DNA from: Bacteroidales bacterium
GTDB lineage: Bacteria; Bacteroidota; Bacteroidia; Bacteroidales; WCHB1-69
Direction: 5' to 3'
DNA: 64,000 nt
Assembly (NCBI GenBank): GCA_017554325.1
Contig: JAFZIP010000007.1
Span: 150,258-214,257 of the forward strand
Shown here: one piece after another, positions 1 through 7,429 of the stretch
Position numbering within the stretch: position 1 is the stretch's first letter
Layout: every line of letters starts with the position of its first letter
Program-made: the position numbers and the translations under genes
Notes under the pieces: model-generated
Database searches by the model: none
Told to the model about the DNA's origin: nothing
The model's input: the letters and a program-made list of their open reading frames with translations, nothing else

Positions 1-1
1 C

Positions 2-487
2 ATGATCCGCTTTATGGAAAAACACAAAGATGAGGATTTCATCATGCTCAACATCGGGTCTGTGGGCTCACACGACCGAACCGTTGGCACTGTGCTGAGT
101 GTCAGAGAAATATTGTCTGGCAGTTCTAAATTCTATGAAACAGAGATGCTGCCGTATTATTTCGATGTGCAGGCCGATGAACAGGTGCAGAAAGCCACTT
201 TGTACTCCTCCGACTGCTTCGTTTCCCCGGAAGTCTTCACTGAGAATTATTTGGAATCTGTCAAATCCAAAGTCGATTGCTTCGATATGGAATCCTCGGT
301 TTTGATCTCCTTTGCGCAGGATTATGGCAAGAAATATGTCTCCTACAAGATCGTTTCCGACAACCTGGATGTGGATATCGAGGTGTGGAGACAGCGCGTA
401 CAGGATTTGTCAAAAGTTTTAGTGGCTCATATTCAGCAAGTTCTAGATGAATTAGGACAAAATGAAAAAATTGAGTTTTTAAAATAG
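2..487 (+). CDS. Nucleoside phosphorylase-like protein, 5' end probably outside window
   Basis: The visible 161 residues resemble the C-terminal half of the PNP/UDP phosphorylase and MTA/SAH nucleosidase superfamily. The sequence FDMESSVLISFAQDYGKK followed by IVSDNLD matches the family pattern in which an MEx segment binds the nucleoside ribose and an SDxxD segment contacts the base. The usual MEG is MES here and the usual SDxAD is SDNLD, so substrate and activity are uncertain. The frame is open to the window edge and family members are normally 230-290 residues, so the ATG at position 2 is probably internal. The gene ends just before the promoter of a tRNA pair. Family membership is inferred from motifs; substrate is unknown. 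Confidence 0.6.
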   Translation: MIRFMEKHKDEDFIMLNIGSVGSHDRTVGTVLSVREILSGSSKFYETEMLPYYFDVQADEQVQKATLYSSDCFVSPEVFTENYLESVKSKVDCFDMESSVLISFAQDYGKKYVSYKIVSDNLDVDIEVWRQRVQDLSKVLVAHIQQVLDELGQNEKIEFLK

Positions 488-507
488 GCGTAATAAGAAA
501 AAAAGTG

Positions 508-516
508 TATTTTTGC
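508..516 (+). promoter_or_regulatory. Bacteroidota -7 promoter element for the tRNA pair
   Basis: TATTTTTGC matches the TAnnTTTG -7 element of the Bacteroidota housekeeping sigma factor. It lies 13 bp before the 5' end of tRNA-Ser, which fits a short leader for a tRNA transcript. Confidence 0.65.
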
Positions 517-529
517 GCCCTCAAAAGGA

Positions 530-617
530 GGAGAGATGGCCGAGTGGTCGAAGGCGCACGCCTGGAGAGCGTGTAACCGCCAAAAGCGGTTCCTGGGTTC
601 GAATCCCAGTCTCTCCG
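530..617 (+). tRNA. tRNA-Ser (GGA)
   Basis: The acceptor stem GGAGAGA (530-536) pairs with TCTCTCC (610-616), with G617 as discriminator. The anticodon stem CACGC/GCGTG (557-561/569-573) encloses the loop CTGGAGA, giving anticodon GGA at 564-566. A long variable arm and the T loop GGGTTCGAATCCC are present, as expected for a class II serine tRNA. The 3' CCA is not encoded. Confidence 0.95.
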
Positions 618-635
618 CTGACAAAGAGACATAAT

Positions 636-710
636 GATCTGTTAGCTCAGTTGGTTTAGAGCGCTTGCTTGACAGGCAAGAGGTCACAAGTTCAAATCTT
701 GTACAGATCA
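636..710 (+). tRNA. tRNA-Val (GAC)
   Basis: The acceptor stem GATCTGT (636-642) pairs with ACAGATC (703-709), with A710 as discriminator. The anticodon stem CTTGC/GCAAG encloses TTGACAG, giving anticodon GAC at 671-673. D- and T-arms are regular. CCA is not encoded. It is 18 bp after tRNA-Ser and is probably cotranscribed with it. Confidence 0.93.
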
Positions 711-719
711 CACAAAAGA

Positions 720-750
720 AAAGGCACCTGAAAAGGTGCCTTTGTTGTTT
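720..750. terminator. Bidirectional terminator between tRNA-Val and lpxD-like gene
   Basis: The 9-bp stem AAAGGCACC (720-728) / GGTGCCTTT (735-743) is followed by a T-rich run on the plus strand and has A-rich sequence before it. It can therefore serve both the tRNA operon and the convergent minus-strand gene that stops at 770. Confidence 0.8.
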
Positions 751-769
751 TCTGAAAGTTTGTTTCCGA

Positions 770-1726
770 CTATTTCTTTTTCAGCTCTTCCACATCGTGG
801 TACAGTTTCGGAAGGTTTTTCACATAGATGAGCTCCTTCCACTTGGTCGGTGCGTCGATGGCCGGTACGCCGAAGAGGGTAGTGCCCTCCTGCTGCACGC
901 TTTTGTCGATGGCCGACAGGGCGTACAACACCGTGTTCTTGGCGATGTAGAGGTCTTTGTTGACGCTGGCCTTGGCCCAGATCTTGCAGTCGTCGTCGAT
1001 GTAGGTGCAGCCGGCGATGCCGCTTTGTGCACCTAAGAGCACGCGCTTGCCGATGTGAGTGTCGTGGCCCACTTGCACTAAGTTGTCGAACTTGGTGCCG
1101 TCGCCGATGTAGGTGGTTCCGGAAACGCCCTTGTCAATGCAACAATTGCAGCCAATCTCCACATCGTTGCCGATGATTGTGTTGCCACACGAGGTCAGCT
1201 TCACCCAGCGGTCGGCCCGTTTCTGGAAATAGCAGGCGTCTGCACCGATGGTGCTGTTGGAATGGATGACCACATTGTCGCCGATGACGGTGTCCGCATA
1301 AATGCTGACGTTGGAGTGAATCAGGCAGTTCTTGCCGATTTTCACATTCTCGCCGATGAAAACCAGCGGTTGAATGATGGTTCCTTCTCCGATCTCGGCG
1401 GTCGGGTGGATGTTGGTGTTTTGGGGTGTGAAGTGCGTGAAGTGCTCCACAACCTTCAGGTAGTCGATCAATGGATCTTCAGTGAAGAGCAGCACCTTGC
1501 CGTCGGGACAGGGTATGTCAGTGCGGTTGATGAGGATGAAGGTCGCCTTGCTCTGCAGGGTGCGCGTGTAGTACTTGTCGCAATCCACAAAAGTCAAGTC
1601 GCCCTCCTCGACCGAATGCAACTCGTTGATTCCAGTGACCATACAATCAGCATGGCCCATGGTATCCACGGGATGCCCAATGAGCCGGAGCACCTCATTC
1701 AACGTAAGGGGTTTCGAAAACCTCAT
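770..1726 (-). CDS. lpxD: LpxD-family UDP-3-O-(3-hydroxyacyl)glucosamine N-acyltransferase
   Basis: This is a left-handed beta-helix acyltransferase of the LpxD family, 318 residues against about 345 for classical LpxD. LpxD adds the N-linked 3-hydroxyacyl chain to UDP-glucosamine in lipid A synthesis, using acyl-ACP. An N-terminal uridine-binding-type domain (~1-100) precedes hexapeptide repeats with the I-G-x-x pattern from ~105 to 265. The conserved segment NLVQVGHDTHIG carries the histidine that is catalytic in LpxD. The gene lies 15 bp downstream of efp on the same strand. Bacteroidota often carry a second LpxD-like gene next to efp, away from the main lpxD-lpxC-lpxA cluster, and this copy matches that arrangement. 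Lipid A function is inferred; it may be a paralogue with a different acyl donor or acceptor. Confidence 0.82.
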   Translation of the reverse strand: MRFSKPLTLNEVLRLIGHPVDTMGHADCMVTGINELHSVEEGDLTFVDCDKYYTRTLQSKATFILINRTDIPCPDGKVLLFTEDPLIDYLKVVEHFTHFTPQNTNIHPTAEIGEGTIIQPLVFIGENVKIGKNCLIHSNVSIYADTVIGDNVVIHSNSTIGADACYFQKRADRWVKLTSCGNTIIGNDVEIGCNCCIDKGVSGTTYIGDGTKFDNLVQVGHDTHIGKRVLLGAQSGIAGCTYIDDDCKIWAKASVNKDLYIAKNTVLYALSAIDKSVQQEGTTLFGVPAIDAPTKWKELIYVKNLPKLYHDVEELKKK

Positions 1727-1757
1727 TTCTCCTTTACTCTTTTACTCCTTTACTCTT
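1727..1757. repeat. Purine-rich tandem repeat between efp and the lpxD-like gene
   Basis: On the minus strand this is a run of GAGTAAAG/GAGTAAAA units. It covers the last codons of efp (VKE-stop), the spacer and the region just before the lpxD-like start codon. It belongs to the same class of simple repeats seen at 39930-39990 and 43853-44030, and it places a GGAG-like string close to the start codon. Confidence 0.6.
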
Positions 1758-2311
1758 TCAGAATATTTGTTGGTACGGGTATCGACTTTGATTTTCTCGC
1801 CGGCGTTGATGAACAGCGGTACATAAACCTCGGCGCCCGTCTCCACAACAGCTCTCTTCAGGGAGTTGGTGGCCGTGTTGCCCTTTACACCAGGGTCAGC
1901 TTCGATGATCTCGAGGTCAACGAAAGGCGGAAGTTCGCAGGTGAGCGGCGTGTCCGTGTCGGTGTGATACATGATTTCAACTGTTTGGCCCTCTTTCAGC
2001 AGGTCAGGGTTGTTGATCAGGTCCTTCTCGATGGTGAGCGGTTCGAAAGTCTCAGCATGCATGAAGTTGTAGGTGGTGGCACCCTCCTTGTAGGAGAATA
2101 TGTACGGACGGCGCTCTACGCGGGCCAATTCGATCTTGATGCCGGCGTCGAAACGGAATTCCTGAACTCTTCCGTTCTTGAGGTTTTTCAGTTTGGTGCG
2201 TACAAAGGTGTTGCCCTTGCCCGGTTTCACGTGCAGGAACTCAACGATGGTCCATATCTCGTTGTTGTACACAATACAAAGTCCGTTTTTAAAATCAGCT
2301 GTTGTTGCCAT
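1742..2311 (-). CDS. efp: Elongation factor P
   Basis: EF-P binds between the P and E sites of stalled ribosomes and promotes peptide-bond formation at polyproline stretches. The 189-residue length is standard for three beta-barrel domains. The N-terminal KOW-like domain contains HVKPGKGNTFVRTKLKN; its loop lysine (KPGKG) is the position that is modified in some bacteria. The C-terminal OB domain ends in VPLFINAGEKIKVDTRTNKY, a hallmark of the family. The Bacteroidota promoter TACTTTTGC lies 36 bp upstream. The downstream neighbour is the lpxD-like gene, probably in the same transcript. Confidence 0.97.
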   Translation of the reverse strand: MATTADFKNGLCIVYNNEIWTIVEFLHVKPGKGNTFVRTKLKNLKNGRVQEFRFDAGIKIELARVERRPYIFSYKEGATTYNFMHAETFEPLTIEKDLINNPDLLKEGQTVEIMYHTDTDTPLTCELPPFVDLEIIEADPGVKGNTATNSLKRAVVETGAEVYVPLFINAGEKIKVDTRTNKYSERVKE

Positions 2312-2340
2312 ATAGTTAAATTAAGTTTATATAAAAATTA

Positions 2341-2389
2341 CAGGCTGCAAAAGTACGTTTTTTTTCTTTACGATGAACTTTGCAGCCTG
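2341..2389. promoter_or_regulatory. efp promoter embedded in an inverted repeat
   Basis: On the minus strand, TACTTTTGC (2347-2355) is the -7 element of the efp promoter. It sits within one arm of an inverted repeat, CAGGCTGCAAA (2341-2351) / TTTGCAGCCTG (2379-2389). The arms may form the terminator stem of the upstream sigma factor gene, or a pair of facing promoter-like elements. Confidence 0.55.
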
Positions 2390-2420
2390 TATAAGGCGAA
2401 AATACTGTCTGTTAATCAGG

Positions 2421-3005
2421 TTATTCGATGACAACCTTGTGCTTGGCGATGATTTTGCGGAGATTGATGAGCGCATAGCGCATTCTGCCCAAGGCGGTGT
2501 TGATGCTCACACCTGTGATTTCAGAAATCTCTTTGAAACTGTAATCCTGATATATGCGCATGACCAGCACCTCCCGCTGCTCTTGAGGAAGATATTCGAT
2601 GATGTGGTGCAGGTCGTTGTAGATCTGCTCCCGGATGATCTTCTGCTCCACAGAATCCTCGTGTGTGCTGATGATGTCGAAGATGTCGAACTCGTTGTCG
2701 CCGTTGTCGAACATCGGCATCCGCTGCACTTTGCGGTAATAGTCGATCTTCAGGTTGTTGGCGATGCGCATGACCCACTGGAAGAACTTGCCCTCCTCAT
2801 GGTAGTTGCCCGATCGGATGGTGTTGATGACTTTGATGAAAGTGTCCTGGAAAATGTCTTCCGCAAGCTCCTTGTTTTTCACGGAGAGCATGATATAAGA
2901 GAACAGCCGCTTTTCATAGCGTGCTATTAATGTTTTCAACGCTTGCTCGTTTCCGCTTTGATAACTGGCTATCAACTCGTTATCAGTAAGTTTAACGGTT
3001 TTCAT
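2421..3005 (-). CDS. ECF-type RNA polymerase sigma factor
   Basis: This is a sigma-70-family factor of the extracytoplasmic-function type (194 residues), with region 2 and region 4 only. Region 2 (~25-95) contains AEDIFQDTFIKV and the RNA-polymerase clamp-binding segment. Region 4 (~135-190) contains LPQEQREVLVMRIYQDYSFKEIS followed by a helix-turn-helix that recognises the -35 box. No anti-sigma factor or FecR-like gene is next to it, so it is not a typical SusCD- or iron-associated ECF of this phylum. The start codon is preceded by AAAGGAG in the leader, a stronger ribosome-binding site than its neighbours have. Regulon and signal cannot be inferred. Confidence 0.88.
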   Translation of the reverse strand: MKTVKLTDNELIASYQSGNEQALKTLIARYEKRLFSYIMLSVKNKELAEDIFQDTFIKVINTIRSGNYHEEGKFFQWVMRIANNLKIDYYRKVQRMPMFDNGDNEFDIFDIISTHEDSVEQKIIREQIYNDLHHIIEYLPQEQREVLVMRIYQDYSFKEISEITGVSINTALGRMRYALINLRKIIAKHKVVIE

Positions 3006-3280
3006 AGAAAACTCCTTTCTTTATGTGTTAATATTAAGAAAGTAGATTTATGTCGATAGCAGGTCTCCTATTTTTAGGTTTACAATTCAGTTATTTTAAT
3101 GCCGCAAAAATAATAATCTTTTTCGTAAACTCAAGTTTTATTATGATTTTTTTTGAATTTTATCACAAAAAGGTGTTGGTTTAATATTACAATGTATTGA
3201 TATTCAATTTTATATAGTAGTTTTTCGGGAAAGAATGCTTTAAGAAAAAAAATGAGGGTTGAATATCACTCTAAAATTTG
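3006..3280. other. Divergent intergenic region, AT-rich
   Basis: About 275 bp lie between the divergent sigma factor gene and the zapB-like gene. The stretch is strongly AT-rich and carries the leader of the sigma gene on the minus strand. I see no open frame, tRNA or convincing hairpin. The plus-strand promoter at 3281 ends it. Confidence 0.5.
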
Positions 3281-3289
3281 TATTTTTGC
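3281..3289 (+). promoter_or_regulatory. Promoter of the zapB-like/zapA/6S region
   Basis: TATTTTTGC is a clear -7 element. A TTG-containing stretch about 20 bp upstream (near 3259) fits the -33 element spacing of Bacteroidota promoters. It excludes the in-frame upstream codon at 3259 as a start and supports the ATG at 3307. Confidence 0.75.
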
Positions 3290-3306
3290 ACGTCAATAAA
3301 ATCTCA

Positions 3307-3597
3307 ATGGCATCGTTTGAAAGTTTATATAACAAGATTGAATATAACGTAAAGGCGGCGTTGTTGAAAATATCTGACCTTCAGAAAGATAATGAGAAAC
3401 TGAAATCTGAGAACGAGGCGTTGAAGGAGAAGGAGAAAGAGTTGCAAGGTCAGATAGAGGAATTGACGGAAAGATTAAAATTAATAGTGGTAACTAAAAC
3501 AGTTTTCAATAAAAAAGATAAACAAGAGACAAAAAAGCAAATAAACGATTGGGTGCGGGAGATAGACAAGTGTATAAGCCTACTCACGAACAAGTAA
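3307..3597 (+). CDS. Small coiled-coil protein, ZapB-like
   Basis: This is a 96-residue acidic/basic coiled-coil protein. Residues ~20-60 form regular heptads (QKDNEKLKSENEALKEKEKE and onward), and the C-terminal part is lysine-rich. It sits one base before zapA, and in many bacteria a small coiled-coil partner such as ZapB accompanies ZapA at the Z-ring. That role is inferred from position and coiled coil only, since sequence identity to ZapB cannot be judged by eye. The start at 3307 is chosen because the promoter -7 element ends at 3289. It has no signal peptide or membrane segment, so it is cytoplasmic. Confidence 0.6.
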   Translation: MASFESLYNKIEYNVKAALLKISDLQKDNEKLKSENEALKEKEKELQGQIEELTERLKLIVVTKTVFNKKDKQETKKQINDWVREIDKCISLLTNK

Positions 3598-3598
3598 T

Positions 3599-3895
3599 AT
3601 GGAGAACGATCGCATAAAGATAACGATTCAGGTGGCGCAACGCCCGATGACGATCACGATACAGAAGGAATGGGAGCATTACTTCCGTGAGGCGGAAAAG
3701 ATAATCAATGACAGTTTTTTGGAATTTGCTAAAAAATGGACATATACAGACCAACAAGACTTGTTATCCAAGATATTGGTCGATTTTGTAGTGAAATGGT
3801 TGGCTGACGAAGAGCGGCTCAAAGGTTTTGACGAGGAAGTGGTGCCGATGATGGAGTCGCTGAAAGAGCTGACAGACAAATTTGAAGTTGATTAA
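3599..3895 (+). CDS. zapA: Cell division protein ZapA
   Basis: This 98-residue protein matches the ZapA family: an N-terminal beta-hairpin (IKITIQVAQRPMTITI), then a long helix that forms the dimer/tetramer coiled coil. The IQV..RPMTI..EWEHYFREAEKIIND pattern is typical of Bacteroidota members. ZapA binds FtsZ filaments and bundles them at the division ring. It starts two bases after the stop of the zapB-like gene, so the two are cotranscribed and probably translationally coupled. The structured RNA that follows immediately recalls the zapA-6S RNA order of other bacteria. Confidence 0.85.
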   Translation: MENDRIKITIQVAQRPMTITIQKEWEHYFREAEKIINDSFLEFAKKWTYTDQQDLLSKILVDFVVKWLADEERLKGFDEEVVPMMESLKELTDKFEVD

Positions 3896-3918
3896 TTCGT
3901 TCTTTGAAATAACCCATC

Positions 3919-4110
3919 CCGCATAAGTTCAGATACGTTTGTTAAACTCAACACATTATCAAACGAAGGGGACGCTTGACTTGCCTAGAACAGGCCCGAA
4001 TCCGCAAGGATGGCTTTTCAGCCCGGGGAAGCGCGAAGTGAGCCGGCACCTTCATCCATATCTATTAGGAGTTTTTCGAAACCCTATGGAACTTATGCGG
4101 TTTTTTTTTT
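3919..4110 (+). ncRNA. ssrS: Probable 6S RNA
   Basis: A perfect 12-bp closing stem (CCGCATAAGTTC, 3919-3930, with GAACTTATGCGG, 4089-4100) encloses about 158 nt of largely self-complementary sequence, and a run of ten T residues follows (4101-4110). A 6-bp hairpin CGTTTG/CAAACG (3936-3941/3960-3965) sits in the 5' half. The total of about 182 nt before the T-run, the rod-like fold, the terminator-like end and the position directly downstream of zapA all match 6S RNA, which mimics an open promoter and sequesters housekeeping RNA polymerase. There is no coding potential. Identification rests on synteny, size and fold; a covariance-model search would settle it. Confidence 0.7.
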
Positions 4111-4189
4111 AGCGCCCGCCCAATCCTGATGAATGAAGTAATTAATTGAAACCTAGTGTTTCGCACGTTAAACTAAAACTATATATATT

Positions 4190-5731
4190 ATGACAGTACT
4201 ATGGATTTTGATAGGCGTCTTGATCGGCATAGCGGCTGGTCTCGGAATAGCCTACACATTACTAAAAAATCAACTCACCAAAGCGGGCCGCGAAGCGTTG
4301 AAGAAGGCAGAAGAGGATGGCGAACTTCTGAAAAAGGAGAAGATTCTACAGGCTAAAGAGAAGTTCCTGCAACTGAAGAGCGACTATGAGAAAACCGTAC
4401 ATGACCGCAACCAACAACTCTCCGCAGCGGAGAACCGCATCAAACAGAAAGAGAACACGCTGGGACAGAAAATGGAGGAATTGAACAGAAAGACGGCCGA
4501 GAACGCTGCCCTGAAGGAAAACCTCAGCAAGCAAATGCAGGCTACTGCCCAGAAACAGAAGGAATTGGATGAACAGACTTCCATCCAGAAGGCAAAACTG
4601 GAATCTATAGCAGAACTCACTTCCGAGCAAGCCAAGGCTCAACTGATCGAACTGATGCGCGATGAAGCGAAGGCTGACGCCATGGTCATGATCAAGGACA
4701 TTGTGGATGAGGCCAAAAATACTGCAAACTTGGAAGCTAAGAAGGTGGTTGTGAATGCATTGCAGCGTACCGGCGTGGAAGCAGCAATCGAGAATACGGT
4801 TTCAGTGTTCAACATCGAGAATGATGAGATCAAGGGCCGTATCATCGGTCGTGAAGGCCGTAATATCCGCACCCTTGAGAACCTGACCGGCGTGGATGTC
4901 ATCATCGACGACTCCCCCGACGCTATTCTGCTCTCCAGTTTCGACCCTGTGCGCAGAGAGATTGCCCGCCTTTCACTCCAGAAGCTGGTCTCCGACGGTC
5001 GTATCCACCCGGCCAGAATCGAAGAGGTGGTGGCCAAAACGAAGAAACAGATTGAACAGGAGATTGCCGAGCTGGGTAAACGCACCTGTATCGATTTGGG
5101 TATTAACAATATGCCTCATGAATTGATGCGTATGGTCGGTAAGATGCGGTATCGTTCTTCATATGGGCAAAACCTGCTCCAGCATGCCAAGGAGGTGGCC
5201 AACCTCAGTGCCGCCATGGCAGCCGAACTGGGTTTGAACCCGAAGATTGCCCGTCGCGCGGGCTTGTTGCACGACATTGGCAAAGTGCCAGATACGGAAC
5301 CCGAATTGCCGCACGCACTCTTCGGCGCACGCCTGGCCGAGCAATACAAGGAACGCCCTGAGATTGTCAACGCTATTGGCGCGCACCACGACGAAATGGA
5401 GATGAACACGCTCATCGCGCCTATCGTCCAAGTCTGTGATGCCATCTCCGGCGCTCGCCCCGGCGCACGTCGCGAAGTGGTGGAAGCCTACATGAAACGT
5501 CTCAACGATCTTGAAAATCTCGCCCTGACTTACCCCGGCGTGGTGAAAACCTACGCCATCCAGGCTGGCCGTGAGCTTCGTGTGATCGTCGGCGCCGAGA
5601 AGGTTTCCGATGCCGAGGTGAACCAGATCTCCCTGGACCTCTCCAAGAAAATTCAAAATGAAATGACCTATCCCGGACAGATCAAAATCACGGTTATCCG
5701 TGAGACCCGTTCGGTTAACTATGCCCGTTAA
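4190..5731 (+). CDS. rny: Ribonuclease Y
   Basis: RNase Y is a membrane-anchored endoribonuclease that starts mRNA decay. The 513-residue product has the standard order: an N-terminal membrane helix (~3-25), a long charged coiled coil (~30-170), a KH RNA-binding domain with [15 protein letters not shown] near residue 217, and an HD domain with [11 protein letters not shown] near residue 358 that supplies the metal-binding His-Asp pair. The end [10 protein letters not shown] is also typical. It follows the 6S-like RNA and precedes a divIC-like gene by 5 bp. Length and all domains are intact. Confidence 0.96.
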   Translation: MTVLWILIGVLIGIAAGLGIAYTLLKNQLTKAGREALKKAEEDGELLKKEKILQAKEKFLQLKSDYEKTVHDRNQQLSAAENRIKQKENTLGQKMEELNRKTAENAALKENLSKQMQATAQKQKELDEQTSIQKAKLESIAELTSEQAKAQLIELMRDEAKADAMVMIKDIVDEAKNTANLEAKKVVVNALQRTGVEAAIENTVSVFNIENDEIKGRIIGREGRNIRTLENLTGVDVIIDDSPDAILLSSFDPVRREIARLSLQKLVSDGRIHPARIEEVVAKTKKQIEQEIAELGKRTCIDLGINNMPHELMRMVGKMRYRSSYGQNLLQHAKEVANLSAAMAAELGLNPKIARRAGLLHDIGKVPDTEPELPHALFGARLAEQYKERPEIVNAIGAHHDEMEMNTLIAPIVQVCDAISGARPGARREVVEAYMKRLNDLENLALTYPGVVKTYAIQAGRELRVIVGAEKVSDAEVNQISLDLSKKIQNEMTYPGQIKITVIRETRSVNYAR

Positions 5732-5736
5732 GAGTT

Positions 5737-6039
5737 ATGGAAGAAGAGAAGAAACACAAAAACAGCATTAAACTGTATATTATCGTATATGGAGTGACAC
5801 TCGTGTTGTTCTTGTGTTACTTCTTTTTCATTTCCGACCACAATATCAAGACGCATCGCGAGCTGAATCGGAAGATTGACAATCTGGAAGAGAAAATTGT
5901 CTATACCAAGAATCAGGTGGGCAATGCTTACACATTCGAGCAACTCTCTTCGGATTCGGTGTTGTTGGAGAAATACGCCCGCGAACACTTGAATATGCAC
6001 AAACCCGATGAGGATGTTTTTATTCTAATACGCGAATAA
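5737..6039 (+). CDS. Septum formation initiator, DivIC/FtsB family
   Basis: This 100-residue bitopic membrane protein has a short cytoplasmic N-terminus rich in lysine, one membrane helix (~14-32) and a periplasmic coiled coil (RELNRKIDNLEEKIVYTKNQ), followed by the C-terminal segment LLEKYAREHLNMHKPDEDVFIL found in DivIC/FtsB proteins. These proteins join FtsL and FtsQ/DivIB to signal septal peptidoglycan synthesis. It follows rny by 5 bp, and its stop codon shares a base with the aroQ start (TAATG), so the three genes are translated from one message. Confidence 0.83.
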   Translation: MEEEKKHKNSIKLYIIVYGVTLVLFLCYFFFISDHNIKTHRELNRKIDNLEEKIVYTKNQVGNAYTFEQLSSDSVLLEKYAREHLNMHKPDEDVFILIRE

Positions 6040-6461
6040 TGAAGATTCTGATAGTGAACGGAGTGAACTTGCAGCAACTGGGCACGCGCGAAGTCGATAT
6101 TTATGGCTCGACCTCTTTCGATTCGTATCTGTCTGAGCTGAAGAGTCTGTATTCGGATGTGCAGTTTGATTACTTTCAGTTTGATAACGAAGGCGACCTG
6201 GCCAATGTGGTAGCCAATGCGAAGGACTACGATGGAATTATCCTCAATGCCGGTGCCTATACGCATTCGTCTGTGATTTTGGCGGATGCTGTGCGTACTA
6301 CATCCTGCCCGGTGGTGGAAGTGCACATCTCGAATCTCTTCGGACGAGAGCATTACAGGAAAAATTCCGTGCTCTCTTCCTGTTGTATGGGCTTTATCTC
6401 TGGTTTTGGGTTGGATAGCTACAGACTGGCAGTGGAATTTTTTGTGGGGAAAAAAAATTAA
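6039..6461 (+). CDS. aroQ: Type II 3-dehydroquinate dehydratase
   Basis: This enzyme catalyses the third step of the shikimate pathway, 3-dehydroquinate to 3-dehydroshikimate. The 140-residue length suits the small dodecameric type II enzyme. Conserved elements are GTREVDIYGS, with the catalytic tyrosine at residue 22, ILNAGAYTHSS, with the active-site asparagine and histidine, EVHISN, and the flexible-loop region FGREHYRKNSVLS. The usual NGPN near the N-terminus is NGVN here, a small deviation outside the catalytic residues. Translation is coupled to the divIC-like gene by a TAATG overlap. Confidence 0.92.
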   Translation: MKILIVNGVNLQQLGTREVDIYGSTSFDSYLSELKSLYSDVQFDYFQFDNEGDLANVVANAKDYDGIILNAGAYTHSSVILADAVRTTSCPVVEVHISNLFGREHYRKNSVLSSCCMGFISGFGLDSYRLAVEFFVGKKN

Positions 6462-6543
6462 CATGGGTTAAACTCTGAGAGTGCTTTGATGTCTCTTCAA
6501 TGTTTTTTTGAATCATAATTACTACATAAAAATAATATCAGTT

Positions 6544-6999
6544 ATGAAAAAAGTACTTAGTTTATTCATCGTAACAGCTTTTGTTTTTTCCGCTTTTGCG
6601 CAGGATGCCAATACGGACAAAAACAAGAAAGTGAAAGAACCTGAAATCACCTTTGAAACATTGGTTCATGATTATGGCAACATTATGCAGGGCGACAATG
6701 GTACTTGCGAATTCGTGTTCAAGAACACGGGCAAGGCCGATCTTCTGCTGACCAATTGCCGTTCCAGTTGCGGTTGCACGGTTCCTGAATGGCCCAAGGA
6801 TCCCATCGCTCCGGGTAAAAAGGCCACTATCAAAGTCAAATACAACACTCAACGAGTGGGTGCTATCAACAAATCCATCACGGTGGAATCCAATGCGGTC
6901 AACAACCGCGTGGTGTTGAACATCAAGGGCAATGTTTCCCCGAAACCGGTGGAGGCTGCTCCTGACAATAATGCCACTCCGCTTAAAGAGAATAACTAA
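6544..6999 (+). CDS. Secreted DUF1573 protein (first of a pair)
   Basis: This DUF1573-family protein starts at MKKVLSLFIVTAFVFSAFAQ, a Sec signal peptide. The in-frame ATG at 6508 is rejected because it would add non-signal residues before the signal peptide. Mature residues form an Ig-like (ASPM/SPD-2/Hydin-like) beta-sandwich with the family hallmarks HDYGNIMQGD, FKNTGKADL, a cysteine pair in NCRSSCGCT, and PGKKATIKVKYNT. The C-terminus is a short proline/asparagine-rich tail. Molecular function is not established for the family. It is followed after 14 bp by a second member and was probably duplicated in place. Confidence 0.82.
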   Translation: MKKVLSLFIVTAFVFSAFAQDANTDKNKKVKEPEITFETLVHDYGNIMQGDNGTCEFVFKNTGKADLLLTNCRSSCGCTVPEWPKDPIAPGKKATIKVKYNTQRVGAINKSITVESNAVNNRVVLNIKGNVSPKPVEAAPDNNATPLKENN

Positions 7000-7013
7000 T
7001 AAAACGAACAGCA

Positions 7014-7409
7014 ATGAAAAGGTTGATAATCCTGTGCTTGATGATAGGCGGACTTTTCGCTTTGCAAGCCCAGACCACAAAAACTACCCCGTACAAAGGC
7101 AACGGTGCTGAGATTCAGTTTGACAAACTTACTGTTGACTTCGGTACTTTGAAGGTCGGGGATGTGAAGACCGTCACCATCACGTTCACGAATATCGGCA
7201 AGAAGCCGTTGATTCTGGACGATGTGATCTCCTCGTGTGATTGCACCACCGTGGAATGGTCCAAGCAACCGATCATGCCTGGCAAGAAGGGCACGATCAA
7301 GGCCACCTATACCGCCAAGCATACAGGTTTGATCAGCAAGCGCCTGACGGTGTTGTCAAACGCCAATACCGACAGGGTGATATTACAACTGAAAGGGGAG
7401 GTGAAGTAA
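7014..7409 (+). CDS. Secreted DUF1573 protein (second of a pair)
   Basis: This is a 131-residue paralogue of the preceding gene. It has a signal peptide (MKRLIILCLMIGGLFALQAQ), then one DUF1573 Ig-like domain with DFGTLKVGDVKTVTITFTN, the motif SSCDCTTVEWS and PGKKGTIKATYT. The CxC pair is kept, but one upstream cysteine present in the first copy is lost. It lacks the low-complexity tail of the first copy. It lies 14 bp after its partner in the same transcript and ends 20 bp before the tmRNA. Function unknown. Confidence 0.82.
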   Translation: MKRLIILCLMIGGLFALQAQTTKTTPYKGNGAEIQFDKLTVDFGTLKVGDVKTVTITFTNIGKKPLILDDVISSCDCTTVEWSKQPIMPGKKGTIKATYTAKHTGLISKRLTVLSNANTDRVILQLKGEVK

Positions 7410-7429
7410 TCTTCCCCTTTCATTCCTCC

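Noticed and set aside
1262..2431. A 389-residue plus-strand frame opposite the lpxD-like gene and efp
   Set aside because: It covers two well-supported minus-strand genes and the efp promoter, and has no recognisable domain.
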